DNA of 64,000 bases from Bacillota bacterium (GTDB taxonomy: Bacteria > Bacillota > Clostridia > Lachnospirales > Lachnospiraceae), in contig JAEYJO010000075.1 in assembly GCA_023408815.1 (NCBI GenBank), forward strand, positions 18,674 through 82,673, read 5' to 3'. A model generated the notes under the pieces. That model searched no databases. It was not told the origin of the DNA and worked only from the letters and a program-made list of their open reading frames with translations. Positions within the stretch are counted from its first letter, which is position 1; every line of letters starts with the position of its first letter. The position numbers were made by a program, and so were the translations under genes. Below are positions 9,256 to 18,283 of this stretch, piece after piece.

Positions 9256-11050
9256 TTTCTTCCTCCCGTAATTCTTCACTACAACGTTTAGGAATTATCG
9301 TTCTGATGGCCGTTCCTCCCCCCGGCTCACTTTCTACCTTTACCTCATAGTCCATCCCATAATATAGATCCAGTCTGGCAAGCACATTTAATACACCGAT
9401 AGAATTTCCCGGATTCTTTCTCTCTATGAAGATCAGCCTCCGCTGTTCCTCCGTCATGCCCTGCCCGTTATCGCTTACCGTAAAATAAAGATGCTTCTCA
9501 TCCTGCTCTCCTATCTGTATTTTTATCAGGCCGCCGCGGTCCACATAAGTAACACCGTGAAGTACTGCGTTTTCAATAAACGGCTGAAAAATCATTTTAT
9601 GAATAAGGCAGCCTTTCACTGTCTGCTGACATTCTATCACATATTCGAAGCTGTCCATAAACCGTACCTTTTGAAGATACAAATATTGCTCCAGATAGAC
9701 AAGCTCTTCCTCGATGGATACGATTTTATTGCTCTTCTGAATTTGATACCTGAGCATCTGAGCAAATTTACCCAGCATATTGCTGATTTCCTTCTGATCG
9801 TTTTCAATAGCCAGCCAGTTGATAGAATCTAAAGTATTATAAATAAAGTGTGGGTTGATCTGGGCCTCTAAAGCACGCAGTTCCGCCTCTTTCTCCCTCT
9901 GTCCGGAATCACGGATAGTCTCCATCTGGTCATTGACCGTTTCCATCATGATATTGAAATGGCTTGCAATCAGGCTGATCTCGTTCTTCTCTCCCTGGCG
10001 TATTCCTACCTTGGCATTGAGCTTGCCTCCTTGTACCTTATTCATGGCTACTACAATATCGGAGATATATTTCGACATTTTCTTTGACACATACAATACG
10101 AGAAAAAGTACAATGACCGCTAAAGCAACGGAGAATAGCAAGACTATGCGCTGTATTTCATACAAGCGATGGTAAATGTAATCCTCATCCAGCACACTGA
10201 TCATCTCCCATCCGGTGGATGAAACGGTCTCCCTCAATATCATATTGTGAGTATCCGGTTCGTTTAAGCCCTTTTCTTGGAAATAATCCTGAATACTTTT
10301 TCCCAGCATCTTTTTATTGTAATGAGAAATAATCTTTCCCTCTTCATCAACAATCATAATATAATTGGCATTTTTGTTATCATTTAGCTGGGCGTTCTCA
10401 CAAATATCCGCCAGAACGCTTTCTTCAATGCTGACAATTCCAATCCCTACCTGTCGATTCGCATACCATTCCACAACCTGCTTGCCATAGGAAAAAACAT
10501 AATATTCCCTCGTACCCTTCCTGTCCAAATAGGCGGTTGAAACCCATTTTCCCTTGAGTCCCTGACTGTCCTCGAATATCCCGCTGTCAAAATAATCCTG
10601 ATGCAGCATGGATATCTTAGGATTTAAAAGCTCGAGTTCCTGTCTGTCATAACCATATTGAAGGCCGGATTCTATGCGAATTGTCATGTTCCGTACTTCC
10701 GAACGATAGGTCATGAAATCCTTCATATAATTGTCCAGATTTGATTTCACCTTCCACTCGTTCTCGGAATCCATATTATTCAGCGCGTTTACCGCAAGCA
10801 CGAAATCCGTATTCCTGAAAAGCTCATCTATAGCATTTTTATATCCGCTCAGTGAAGCTTCCAGGTTCAGCATCGTCTGTTTCAACGCATTTTGATAAGA
10901 TTCCTCAATCCTCTCCTTCATGAACTGCTTCATATAGGAACCGCTGATTCCCTGTACGATTATAAGCTGAAAGAGAAACACGCCGAGAAAGACGAGAGTA
11001 AGCTGTCTGGCAAAGGTCAGATTTTTCCACACCCTTAATAATTTTTTCAT
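9230..11050 (-). CDS. Sensor histidine kinase, YesM type
   Basis: This 606-residue membrane kinase has one membrane helix at about 16-34, an extracellular sensor domain (35-300), a second helix at 301-321, a HAMP linker (320-375), a His_kinase domain with phospho-acceptor His401 (INPHFIYNT), and a HATPase domain with DNGQGM near the C terminus. GGGGATATCTT precedes the ATG at 11050. It pairs with the overlapping response regulator. By analogy with YesMN-type systems it senses a sugar or sugar-loaded binding protein outside the cell; the ligand is not evident. Confidence 0.93.
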   Translation of the reverse strand: MKKLLRVWKNLTFARQLTLVFLGVFLFQLIIVQGISGSYMKQFMKERIEESYQNALKQTMLNLEASLSGYKNAIDELFRNTDFVLAVNALNNMDSENEWKVKSNLDNYMKDFMTYRSEVRNMTIRIESGLQYGYDRQELELLNPKISMLHQDYFDSGIFEDSQGLKGKWVSTAYLDRKGTREYYVFSYGKQVVEWYANRQVGIGIVSIEESVLADICENAQLNDNKNANYIMIVDEEGKIISHYNKKMLGKSIQDYFQEKGLNEPDTHNMILRETVSSTGWEMISVLDEDYIYHRLYEIQRIVLLFSVALAVIVLFLVLYVSKKMSKYISDIVVAMNKVQGGKLNAKVGIRQGEKNEISLIASHFNIMMETVNDQMETIRDSGQREKEAELRALEAQINPHFIYNTLDSINWLAIENDQKEISNMLGKFAQMLRYQIQKSNKIVSIEEELVYLEQYLYLQKVRFMDSFEYVIECQQTVKGCLIHKMIFQPFIENAVLHGVTYVDRGGLIKIQIGEQDEKHLYFTVSDNGQGMTEEQRRLIFIERKNPGNSIGVLNVLARLDLYYGMDYEVKVESEPGGGTAIRTIIPKRCSEELREEENENTDSGG

Positions 11051-11334
11051 AAGATATCCCCATTATCCCTCCGCCACAGAACCGTCCTCATGATGCCATA
11101 GCGGATTCTTCCAATATTTGTATATACGAACCATATTCTTATTTACGAATAGTCTTATTTAATCTCAATTTAACATGTGTTTTTAATTGAAGCAAGTACA
11201 AAACAAAGCTCAATTTTTGTATAATTTTAACGAAAAAAGCTAAGTTTACAGGTCATCAAGGTTGATTTCCAAACTTAGCTTCTTGGTTTTTATCCGTTTT
11301 TTCTAAATGAGTATGCTTATTTTTTCATTATTTA
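11051..11334. other. Intergenic region between kinase start and ABC half-transporter stop
   Basis: No gene is seen in these 284 bases. The kinase side holds a weak promoter-like pair (TTCGTA-N17-TATATA on the minus strand) and the dyad TATTC-N8-GAATA. The other side holds the terminator at 11237-11281. Confidence 0.5.
11237..11281 (-). terminator. Rho-independent terminator of the siderophore operon
   Basis: Eleven-base perfect arms AAGCTAAGTTT and AAACTTAGCTT enclose a 23-base loop that itself contains ATCAA-GG-TTGAT. On the minus strand the stem is followed by TTTTCGTT. It closes the operon that ends at 11335. Confidence 0.8.
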
Positions 11335-13059
11335 TCAGGAATCCTGTGCCTCATGCAGCCTTGCGTAGATCCCGTTTTTCGCCATAAGCTGATCATGGGT
11401 TCCAATCTCTGCCATGCCGGTATCGCTCAGCACTACAATCTGGTCGGCATGACGGATGGTAGAAAGTCGGTGGGCGATTACCAGCGTGGTGCGTTCCTTA
11501 GATATCTCGTCAAGCGCAAGCTGAATCTCCTGCTCGGTTTTGGTGTCCAGTGCAGAAGTGGCTTCGTCCAGAATTAGAATCGGTGAGTTCCGAAGAATCG
11601 CCCGGGCAATGGAGATGCGCTGCTTCTGCCCACCGGATAAGCGGATGCCCCGCTCACCAATTATAGTGTCGTAGCCGTTCTCCATCTTTTCAATAAAATC
11701 ATGCGCTTTGGAGGCTTTTGCCGCGGCAACGACATCGTCCCGGGAGGCATCTTTCCAGCCGTAGACGATATTTTCATATACTGTGCCGTTAAAGAGAAAG
11801 GTATCCTGCAATACCATAGAGATATTGTCCCGCAGGCTTGTGAGGGTTACCTCACGGATATCTACCCCATCGATACGCACAGTCCCCAGCTGTGGATCGT
11901 AGAAGCGGTTGATAAGGTTTGCAATGGTGGATTTCCCTACGCCGGTTGTACCAATCAGGGCCACGGTCTGGCCGGGCTTGATAGTCAAATTCACATTCTC
12001 CAGCACGGGATTTTCTTCATTGTAGGCAAAGGAAAGATTTTCCAGCCGAATTTCTCCCTTTACACGAGGCAGAATCGCTGCACTCTTTTTTTCTTTTACG
12101 TCCGGGGTATCATCAATAACGTCAAAAATACGGCGGCACCCGGCAGAAGATTCTCCAGCACGCTCCACAAGTCCGGATATACTCTTGACCGGCCCATAGA
12201 ACATGGAAAGGTACATCACAAACCCGACGATATCCGCTATAGCGATCTGCCCCGTGCCCATCAGATGCCCTCCATACACAACCACAATCACAGTCCCCAA
12301 CGCCGTTACAAAGGCAAGCAGGGGATATGTCGTTTCGAAGAAAAAACTCGCTTTTAAATAAGCTTGGCTGTGGCGCAGGGAAAGGCTGGCCACCTTTTTT
12401 TCCTCATGTGCCTGTTGATTAAAAATCTGGATTTCCTTGATGCCGGACAGATTATCCTGCACCGTTCCCGCAAGCTCGCCGCGAACCTTTGCATTTTCCT
12501 TCCATGTAGGCGAAACATTGCGGCTCTGCCAGATAGTGATGCCAATAAGGAATGGTATCGTGACAAGGCTCATAAGGGCCAGCCGCCAGTTAATGGTGAT
12601 CAGTATCACACCGACACCGGCAAAGGTGAGGATATTAAAGATGAAATCCGGAATCACATGGGCGAGAAGGATTTCGGCCTCCATGGCATCGCTGACCACC
12701 CGGCCGGTCAAGTCTCCTGTGCGGCTTTTGTGGAAATATTTAAGGCTCATGCACTGAAGCTTGGAATAAAGCCGCTTTCTCAGGTCGGCAACATAATGCA
12801 GCGCGCCGTAATGGTTCAGATATCCGGAAACGGAATTTCCCGCCGCCTGCAAAAAAGTAGTAAACAGCAGCAGCAGACCGATGCGAAGTGCTTCGGACGC
12901 AAAATTGACGGAATCATTCGTAGCAAGGGCTGTCAGTTCGCGGAGCGCCCAGGGAGTATAAAACCCTGCCACGGTGGAAATAACCAGTGCAAAAAAAGCA
13001 ACGATAAAATGACTCCAGTACTTCTTTGCTTCTTTGAAAATCCGAAAGGTCGTTTTCAT
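11335..13059 (-). CDS. ABC half-transporter, fused membrane and ATPase domains
   Basis: This 574-residue type-I exporter-fold half-transporter has six membrane helices (about 15-300) and an ATPase domain with Walker A at 370-377 (GTTGVGKS), signature LSGGQKQR and Walker B ILILDEATSALD. Half-transporters work as dimers; no partner gene is adjacent, so it may be a homodimer. It is the last gene of a coupled operon with a siderophore-type importer, its ATG overlapping the FecE stop (ATGA). It may export a siderophore or, as in mycobacterial IrtAB, import one despite the exporter fold. Neither direction can be decided from sequence. Confidence 0.85.
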   Translation of the reverse strand: MKTTFRIFKEAKKYWSHFIVAFFALVISTVAGFYTPWALRELTALATNDSVNFASEALRIGLLLLFTTFLQAAGNSVSGYLNHYGALHYVADLRKRLYSKLQCMSLKYFHKSRTGDLTGRVVSDAMEAEILLAHVIPDFIFNILTFAGVGVILITINWRLALMSLVTIPFLIGITIWQSRNVSPTWKENAKVRGELAGTVQDNLSGIKEIQIFNQQAHEEKKVASLSLRHSQAYLKASFFFETTYPLLAFVTALGTVIVVVYGGHLMGTGQIAIADIVGFVMYLSMFYGPVKSISGLVERAGESSAGCRRIFDVIDDTPDVKEKKSAAILPRVKGEIRLENLSFAYNEENPVLENVNLTIKPGQTVALIGTTGVGKSTIANLINRFYDPQLGTVRIDGVDIREVTLTSLRDNISMVLQDTFLFNGTVYENIVYGWKDASRDDVVAAAKASKAHDFIEKMENGYDTIIGERGIRLSGGQKQRISIARAILRNSPILILDEATSALDTKTEQEIQLALDEISKERTTLVIAHRLSTIRHADQIVVLSDTGMAEIGTHDQLMAKNGIYARLHEAQDS

Positions 13060-13892
13060 ACTGCGACTGCCTCCTCTGTTATAGGCAGCGCCTGAGTGCG
13101 CAGCAAGTCGTAAGTGAGACAGACAGGGCGTCCGGTGCGCGGCTCGTGGACGATCTGGGCATCGATGGAGAAGGCATCGCTTAGCACCTCGGCTGTCATG
13201 ACTTCACCCGGATTTCCGTGCTTGATGATACTTCCGCCACGGATAGCGATCATGTAGTCGGAAAACCGCGCGGCGAGGTTTAAATCATGAAGCACCATGG
13301 CAATGGTGCAGTTCTGACGGCGATTGAGGTCGTAAAGAAGCTCCAGCACCTCCAGCTGATGTGCCAGATCCAGATACGTGGTCGGCTCATCCAGCAGGAT
13401 TAAGTCCGTCTGCTGGGCCAGCGCCATAGCGATCCACACGCGTTGCCGCTGTCCGCCGGAGAGGGTGTCCACTTCCCGGTGTTCAAACTCCGTCAGCTTC
13501 GTGACGTTAAGCGCCCACTTAACAATTTTTTTGTCTTCCGGCGTCAGCTTGCCAAATCCACGCTGATGAGGGAAACGCCCATAAGCCACCAGTTCACTGA
13601 CAGTCAGCCCGCTGGGGGCCGTAGGCGTCTGGGGCAGGATTGCCATCTTTTTCGCTATATCCTTAGTAGAAAGCTCGCGGATATCTTCGCCGCTTAAGTA
13701 TACCAGCCCGCTTTTCGGCTTGAGGATACGCCCGATCGCCTTTAAAACGGTGGATTTCCCGCAGCCGTTGGGACCGATGATGGAGGTAATCTTTCCCTGG
13801 GGTATATTCATGTCCAATGCCTTAACGATGAGGGCTTCATCATAGGCGATGTCTAAATGTTCGGTTGTGATGCTGTTTGCCTTGTTGTTCAT
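13056..13892 (-). CDS. Siderophore/heme/cobalamin ABC importer ATPase, FecE type
   Basis: This 278-residue cytoplasmic ATPase has Walker A GPNGCGKST at about 40-48, signature LSGGQRQR, Walker B LILLDEPTTYLD and an H-loop VLHDLN. These are classic features of the FecE/FhuC family. It energises the two FecCD permeases encoded upstream. AAGGAGG lies just before the ATG at 13892. Its stop overlaps the start of the ABC half-transporter gene by four bases. The cargo is most likely a ferric siderophore; heme or cobalamin are possible. Confidence 0.95.
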   Translation of the reverse strand: MNNKANSITTEHLDIAYDEALIVKALDMNIPQGKITSIIGPNGCGKSTVLKAIGRILKPKSGLVYLSGEDIRELSTKDIAKKMAILPQTPTAPSGLTVSELVAYGRFPHQRGFGKLTPEDKKIVKWALNVTKLTEFEHREVDTLSGGQRQRVWIAMALAQQTDLILLDEPTTYLDLAHQLEVLELLYDLNRRQNCTIAMVLHDLNLAARFSDYMIAIRGGSIIKHGNPGEVMTAEVLSDAFSIDAQIVHEPRTGRPVCLTYDLLRTQALPITEEAVAV

Positions 13893-13901
13893 AGTTCCTC
13901 C

Positions 13902-14915
13902 TTAATTGGCTTTTGCCAGCAGGTACAAAAAGTACGGCGTACTGAGTATGGTGATGACAATGCCGGTCGGCACATCCGTACCAAGACTAATCGTTCGTGT
14001 GATTGTGTCTGCCAGGAGCACAATGAGTGCCCCGGACAGACAGGATGCAGGGAGCAGGAGCTTGTGATTGGGACCCACCAGCTTCCTCGCCATATGGGGG
14101 GAAATCATACCCACAAAGAAGAAATTTCCGCCCAGGGCTACGCTGCCTGAAGAAAGCGCCACCGCCGCGATGGACATCCCGAGAAATTCCGGTTTTACCG
14201 CTACACCAAGCCCTGTCGCCGTCTGATTTCCCAGATGCAGCGCGTTCAGGATACGGGATTTATAAAATACGTAGAAACACAAAAGTAACGTCCACGGCGC
14301 AAGAATGGCAAGATACCGCCAATCGTCGCCCCACAGGCTGCCTGCGTTCCAGCGCTGGATAAAATCCATCTGATTTTGATCCAGTTTCAGTGTCAGCAGT
14401 GTCGTCAGCGCGCCGTACCCGGAGGATAAGGCTACGCCCGTGAGAATCAGACCGGTAGGTGAGATGTCTCTGCCTCGCCTGTAAGCAAGAAAAAAGATCA
14501 ACGCCGCAGCCGTTATGCCTCCCACAAAGGCCAGCAAGGGCAGCATAATGGCTGAAACTATGCCCTGCGCGGAGAAAATGACCACGAAAATCAGCACAAA
14601 CAGCCCGGAACCGGAACTGATGCCCAGTGTGCCGGGGCTTGCCATGTCGTTTCGAAGCAGGCTTTGCATAATGCAGCCGGAGGCACCCATGCCGATACCA
14701 ACCAACATACCAAGGATAATACGGGGCAGCCGGAACTCGAATACGATAAGGTTCTGCTTATCCGTTCCCTTGCCTAAAATGACATTCAGCACCTCCATAG
14801 GGGAAAGGTTCATCTTGCCCGAATTGATGCTGATAACGGCGATTGCCAGCATTAGCAGAAACATAAATAGCAGGAGAAAAACACCGCGCTTTGCGGTAAA
14901 ACGCTGCTTACTCAT
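13902..14915 (-). CDS. Siderophore-type ABC importer permease, FecCD family (second)
   Basis: This 337-residue polytopic inner-membrane protein of the FecCD/BtuC family has about ten helices. Family motifs include RLPRIILGMLVG near residue 60, GASGCIMQ, and the C-terminal GTDVPTGIVI. Its start overlaps the stop of the preceding permease by four bases (ATGA), and AAAGGAGGG lies upstream. It forms the importer channel with that paralogue and the following ATPase. Confidence 0.95.
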   Translation of the reverse strand: MSKQRFTAKRGVFLLLFMFLLMLAIAVISINSGKMNLSPMEVLNVILGKGTDKQNLIVFEFRLPRIILGMLVGIGMGASGCIMQSLLRNDMASPGTLGISSGSGLFVLIFVVIFSAQGIVSAIMLPLLAFVGGITAAALIFFLAYRRGRDISPTGLILTGVALSSGYGALTTLLTLKLDQNQMDFIQRWNAGSLWGDDWRYLAILAPWTLLLCFYVFYKSRILNALHLGNQTATGLGVAVKPEFLGMSIAAVALSSGSVALGGNFFFVGMISPHMARKLVGPNHKLLLPASCLSGALIVLLADTITRTISLGTDVPTGIVITILSTPYFLYLLAKAN

Positions 14916-15940
14916 TCAAACTCCCTCCTTTGCTTGCGGGCAAGATAGAGGAAGTAGGGTACACCTACCACCGCAAAGATAATGCCGATGGGCGTTTCAT
15001 AAGGTTTATTAATAAGTCTGCCTGCCAAATCGGCGGAAACGGTAAGTAATGCACCGTACAAGCCGGAAGCCGGAATGATATAGCGATAATCCACACCGAT
15101 CAGATACCTCACGATATGAGGAGTAATAAGCCCGACAAAGCCCACCGGCCCTACAACAATAACCGAAAGACCGGTGAGCACCAGCACGATAAGAGTAGAA
15201 ATAGCCTTTATCGTCCGGGTTTTCAGCCCGAGCCCTGTCGCTACATCCTCACCGAGGCTCATGACCGTCACGGAGGGAGAGAGGGCAATGGACGCCAATA
15301 CAGCTACAATAAAGAAAGGTGCGACAATAGCCAACTCGCTCCATTTTGCTCCTGCGGTACCGCCTGCCGTCCAATAAGCCAGTGCCTGCCCCAATCGGTA
15401 TTTCAGCGATATGTACTGGGAAAATGCGCCAAACATCATGGAAATGGAAATTCCCGCCAGAACCAGACGTTGCGGCGTCATCCCCCGCTTGCCCAGGGAG
15501 GCGATGAAATAGGTCATACTTGTGGTGACCGCTGCACCCAGACAGGCAAACAGCATCATCTGTCCATAGGTACGCATAGGTAAAAACGCCATGCAAAGCG
15601 CCATGGCGAAGGTTGCTCCTGAAGAAATTCCCATCAGACCGGAATCGGCCAGAGGATTGCGTGTGGTGCCCTGCATCAGCGCACCGCAAATAGCAAGACT
15701 GCAGCCGACAATAATATCTGCTACAGTGCGCGGAAAGCGAAGGGTCTGGATGATCTGGTGCTCTGTCAGACTGGGATCGAAGTTGAATACTGCGCCCCAG
15801 GCTGTGGACAAACTCATATCGGCGGCGCCAAAACTGATCGACGACGCCGATATTAATACCAGTAATCCTGCTCCCGCCATCATATACAGCATAAAGCGGG
15901 CGGTGCCGCGCCTAGGCTGCTTTTCGGAGAGGTTTTGCAT
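14912..15940 (-). CDS. Siderophore-type ABC importer permease, FecCD family (first)
   Basis: This 342-residue FecCD/BtuC-family permease has about ten membrane helices. Motifs include RFPRTVADIIVG, GALMQGTTRNPLADSG and the C-terminal PIGIIFAVVGVPYFLYL. It follows the binding-lipoprotein gene after only four bases and is coupled to the second permease. Heterodimeric FecC/FecD pairs of this type import ferric siderophores or heme. The operon promoter with its TTAG-type dyad lies upstream of the binding-protein gene. Confidence 0.95.
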   Translation of the reverse strand: MQNLSEKQPRRGTARFMLYMMAGAGLLVLISASSISFGAADMSLSTAWGAVFNFDPSLTEHQIIQTLRFPRTVADIIVGCSLAICGALMQGTTRNPLADSGLMGISSGATFAMALCMAFLPMRTYGQMMLFACLGAAVTTSMTYFIASLGKRGMTPQRLVLAGISISMMFGAFSQYISLKYRLGQALAYWTAGGTAGAKWSELAIVAPFFIVAVLASIALSPSVTVMSLGEDVATGLGLKTRTIKAISTLIVLVLTGLSVIVVGPVGFVGLITPHIVRYLIGVDYRYIIPASGLYGALLTVSADLAGRLINKPYETPIGIIFAVVGVPYFLYLARKQRREFE

Positions 15941-15944
15941 GTGC

Positions 15945-16988
15945 TTATTTCCTTTCGGTTATATCATTTGGTTCTACAAGAGTATTGAGCGCGTCTACCA
16001 AATAGTCCAGCTGTGCGGTAAGACTTAAGACATCATCATAATAGAACAGACCCTGATATTCACCTGGAACTTCCAAAACGCGGCCTTCCGCCACAGCCGG
16101 AATACTCTGCCAAATATCGCTCTTTGCATATTCCGATTCCTTGCCTTCCTGCCGGAACCAGAGAATATAATCGCCGAAATATTCATGGGCAACCTCGTAA
16201 CTGATGGTTCCTCTGCCATTACCGGAAGTTTCGATCAGTTCCGTCAGCTTATCCGGATACTGCAGTCCAAGGTAACTGTAAACAAGCGTCCCGCCTCTTG
16301 AACCGGTTTCATAAGCGATTCCGGCCCACTCTCCCGAGGAACCCCAGTCTTCCAAAATGCTGAATGTTTTTCCGTCAAAAGCTTCAGCCTTAAATATCTC
16401 CTTGGCATCCGCAAGTTTTGTTTCAAAAATGGTAATGTTATTATTTGCTGTTTCAAGGGTTCCGGTTGCCTCCCCAATAATACGTGTGCGCTCGGGTGAA
16501 GGTATGCTTTCCTCAATAACAAGCACGGGAGCCACCTTGTTAAACGTTTCAAAATCATCCTTGCTGTATGTAACAATCAGATCAGGCTCAAGAGCCATAA
16601 CCTCTTCCTGTTCCCAATTTTCAATTTTTGTGCTTGCCATCATCTGGTCATAAAAAGGCATGGTTTCCTGTGCCCAGCTACTGTATCCGACTACATTGAG
16701 ACCGGTAGCAAGTACCTCTCCGATATACCAGTTCACAACTACTCGTTGGGGATTGGCAGGTACCTCAATGTCGCCCATCACCGTGTTGACTGTACGGCTG
16801 CCGCTTTCTTCGATGTTGACTGTGCCGCTGCCGCTTTCTTCGATGCTGACTGCGCTGCTTCCGCTTTCTTCGGAGCTGCCGGCAGATGCTTCAGACGTGT
16901 CCTGGGGTTGGCTGCTTCCACAAGCCGAAAGAGCAAGCAGGGCAGCAAGGGCTAAAGTAAGGGGCAGCATTTTTTTTATTTTGTTCAT
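15945..16988 (-). CDS. Siderophore-type binding lipoprotein with repetitive linker
   Basis: This 347-residue lipoprotein has the lipobox LSAC (lipidated Cys23) and a FecB/FhuD-like TroA-fold domain beginning at the DIEVPANPQRVVV segment. Between them lies a linker built from about three ten-residue repeats of the type EESGSxxVN, encoded by near-identical 30-base DNA repeats (about 16795-16885). AGGAG nine bases upstream supports the start at 16988. It is closely related to the second binding protein at 18278-19270. It is the first gene of the fec-type operon and hands cargo to the two permeases. The ligand is not known. Confidence 0.93.
   Translation of the reverse strand: MNKIKKMLPLTLALAALLALSACGSSQPQDTSEASAGSSEESGSSAVSIEESGSGTVNIEESGSRTVNTVMGDIEVPANPQRVVVNWYIGEVLATGLNVVGYSSWAQETMPFYDQMMASTKIENWEQEEVMALEPDLIVTYSKDDFETFNKVAPVLVIEESIPSPERTRIIGEATGTLETANNNITIFETKLADAKEIFKAEAFDGKTFSILEDWGSSGEWAGIAYETGSRGGTLVYSYLGLQYPDKLTELIETSGNGRGTISYEVAHEYFGDYILWFRQEGKESEYAKSDIWQSIPAVAEGRVLEVPGEYQGLFYYDDVLSLTAQLDYLVDALNTLVEPNDITERK
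16795..16885 (-). repeat. Tandem 30-base repeats in a lipoprotein linker
   Basis: The segment GCCGCTTTCTTCGATG and close variants recur at 30-base steps about three times on the plus strand. They encode the Glu-Glu-Ser-Gly-Ser linker repeats of the binding lipoprotein. Such repeats can change number by slippage. Confidence 0.7.
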
Positions 16989-17050
16989 ACTAATTCTCCT
17001 CATTTATAATGTTTATAATCTAGTGGCAATAATAGCGCGCGCCGCATTTT

Positions 17051-17070
17051 TGGTTAGTTCCATCTAACTC
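17051..17070. promoter_or_regulatory. Operator-like dyad, GTTAG-N6-CTAAC
   Basis: GTTAG (17053-17057) and CTAAC (17064-17068) form an inverted repeat with a six-base spacer. It lies about ten bases downstream of the -10 box of the fec-type promoter and so overlaps the predicted start. It shares its geometry with dyads at 19293, 20263 and 20446. Confidence 0.65.
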
Positions 17071-17077
17071 AATCGTT

Positions 17078-17106
17078 ATTTTACGGTGTCGTTGTTTCAC
17101 TGTCAA
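17078..17106 (-). promoter_or_regulatory. Promoter of the fec-type operon
   Basis: On the minus strand TTGACA (17101-17106) and TAAAAT (17078-17083) are separated by exactly 17 bases. This is a near-consensus housekeeping promoter for the binding-lipoprotein operon. Confidence 0.75.
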
Positions 17107-17248
17107 GGGAAAGACCAGCCGCAGCAGGAACTCAAGTTATCTCTTTAAATCAAACTAACTCTCAATATATGAGTATCACAGAGGCCTGTACGCTTAAATA
17201 TTTGAATTGTTTTGGATTGTATTTATCACATTTTGGATTAGTTTTCAG

Positions 17249-17277
17249 TTGAACGATACCTCGATTTACCGTATAGT
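17249..17277 (+). promoter_or_regulatory. Promoter of the AraC regulator gene
   Basis: TTGAAC (17249-17254) and TATAGT (17272-17277) are 17 bases apart. The predicted start near 17284 leaves a short leader that includes the AAGGAGG site of the AraC gene. Confidence 0.55.
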
Positions 17278-17311
17278 AAGCATAAAGTAGATTTCCTTAA
17301 GGAGGACATAA

Positions 17312-18283
17312 ATGGATTACACCAATGAATTTGAGCTGGGCTGGGGTGCAATGGCGGAGCAGGCCGGACTTGAAATAAGCCGAAACGGGATTTATACCCA
17401 TTATGAGATCCCGGATATCTGGGAAAACGGGTGGATTATGGAGGTTACCCCGGCAGAGGGACTGCATGTCGCCAGCGCGTGGTTCACCGCTAAGGAGCAG
17501 ATTGAGTATTCCATGCATATTGAAAAGCCTTGTCTGTGGGTATTTTGTATCGATCAAGGCAGCCTCACCTTCACCCAGCGGGGAAAGCCTGCCCGTAAGC
17601 TCTGCCCGTTTACACAGCTGTATATCAGCAACGGCAAGCCGCTGCGCCTGAGCATTGCGGCAGACGAGCCCGTCTGCTTTACCAGCCTGCTGATCTTTGA
17701 TTCATGGATTGAAACATTTCTTGGCGCAAACGGAATTTCATACCCCATCCGGGTTTCAGACGCTAAACAGTGGCTGCCTGTGCATGTGGATACGCCGCTG
17801 GCAATGCTTGTGATGGAGCAGCTGCGCTGGGGCGTGCGGGGCAACCGGCTTCCGCAGCTCGCCTACTTGTGCAAAGCGGGTGAACTGCTATGTCTCTTTG
17901 CCCATGCCCTGGATCAGGCACGCTATAAACGCCAGCGCCGCCACTATGTCACATGGGAGAACGAGCAGAAGCTCTTCCGTGTGCGGGAGCTCATAGATAA
18001 AGACCCGCTGGATACACCGGGCACAGAGGCACTTTGCCAGCTTGCCGAAATGAGCGAAAGCAAATTGAGAATCGCCTTCAAGGCTCTGTACGGCAAGCCC
18101 CTCTACGCATACATTCGTGAAGCGGTGATGAAACGTGCCATGCAGCTTCTGGCCTATGATGAACTGAGCATCAAAAATATTGCAGCACGCTGCGGCTATG
18201 AAAACCCTGCGAAGTTCACAGCCGCGTTTAAAGATGTCCACGGAATTACACCCAGCGCATTCCGGAAAGGGTTTGGGCTATAG
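17312..18283 (+). CDS. AraC-family transcriptional regulator
   Basis: This 323-residue cytoplasmic regulator has an N-terminal cupin-like sensing domain (about 40-190) and a C-terminal AraC double helix-turn-helix (about 225-320: LCQLAEMSESKLRIAFK, then IAARCGYENPAKFTAAFK). AAGGAGG precedes the ATG. It is divergent from the fec-type operon, so activation of siderophore uptake in response to the loaded siderophore is the likely role, as for PchR/YbbB-type regulators. Its stop lies inside a CTATAG palindrome that also carries the stop of the convergent gene; the two ends overlap by six bases. Confidence 0.9.
   Translation: MDYTNEFELGWGAMAEQAGLEISRNGIYTHYEIPDIWENGWIMEVTPAEGLHVASAWFTAKEQIEYSMHIEKPCLWVFCIDQGSLTFTQRGKPARKLCPFTQLYISNGKPLRLSIAADEPVCFTSLLIFDSWIETFLGANGISYPIRVSDAKQWLPVHVDTPLAMLVMEQLRWGVRGNRLPQLAYLCKAGELLCLFAHALDQARYKRQRRHYVTWENEQKLFRVRELIDKDPLDTPGTEALCQLAEMSESKLRIAFKALYGKPLYAYIREAVMKRAMQLLAYDELSIKNIAARCGYENPAKFTAAFKDVHGITPSAFRKGFGL

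Larger units (their letters stand above)
16989..17311. other. Divergent control region between fec-type operon and AraC gene
   Basis: These 323 bases hold no gene. They contain a strong minus-strand promoter (17078-17106) with a TTAG-N6-CTAA-type dyad downstream of it, and a plus-strand promoter (17249-17277) for the AraC regulator. Isolated half-sites AACTAAC (near 17150) and GATTAGTT (near 17236) also occur. AraC proteins of this kind usually control the operon next to them. Confidence 0.6.

Noticed and set aside
12364..13095. 243-codon plus-strand frame opposite the ABC half-transporter
   Set aside because: It lies entirely antisense to a gene with intact ABC motifs, has no family features and runs across the end of another gene.
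17146..17162. A further TTAG-N6-CTAA dyad at AACTAAC near 17150
   Set aside because: Only one half-site is present. The expected partner arm six bases away does not match.
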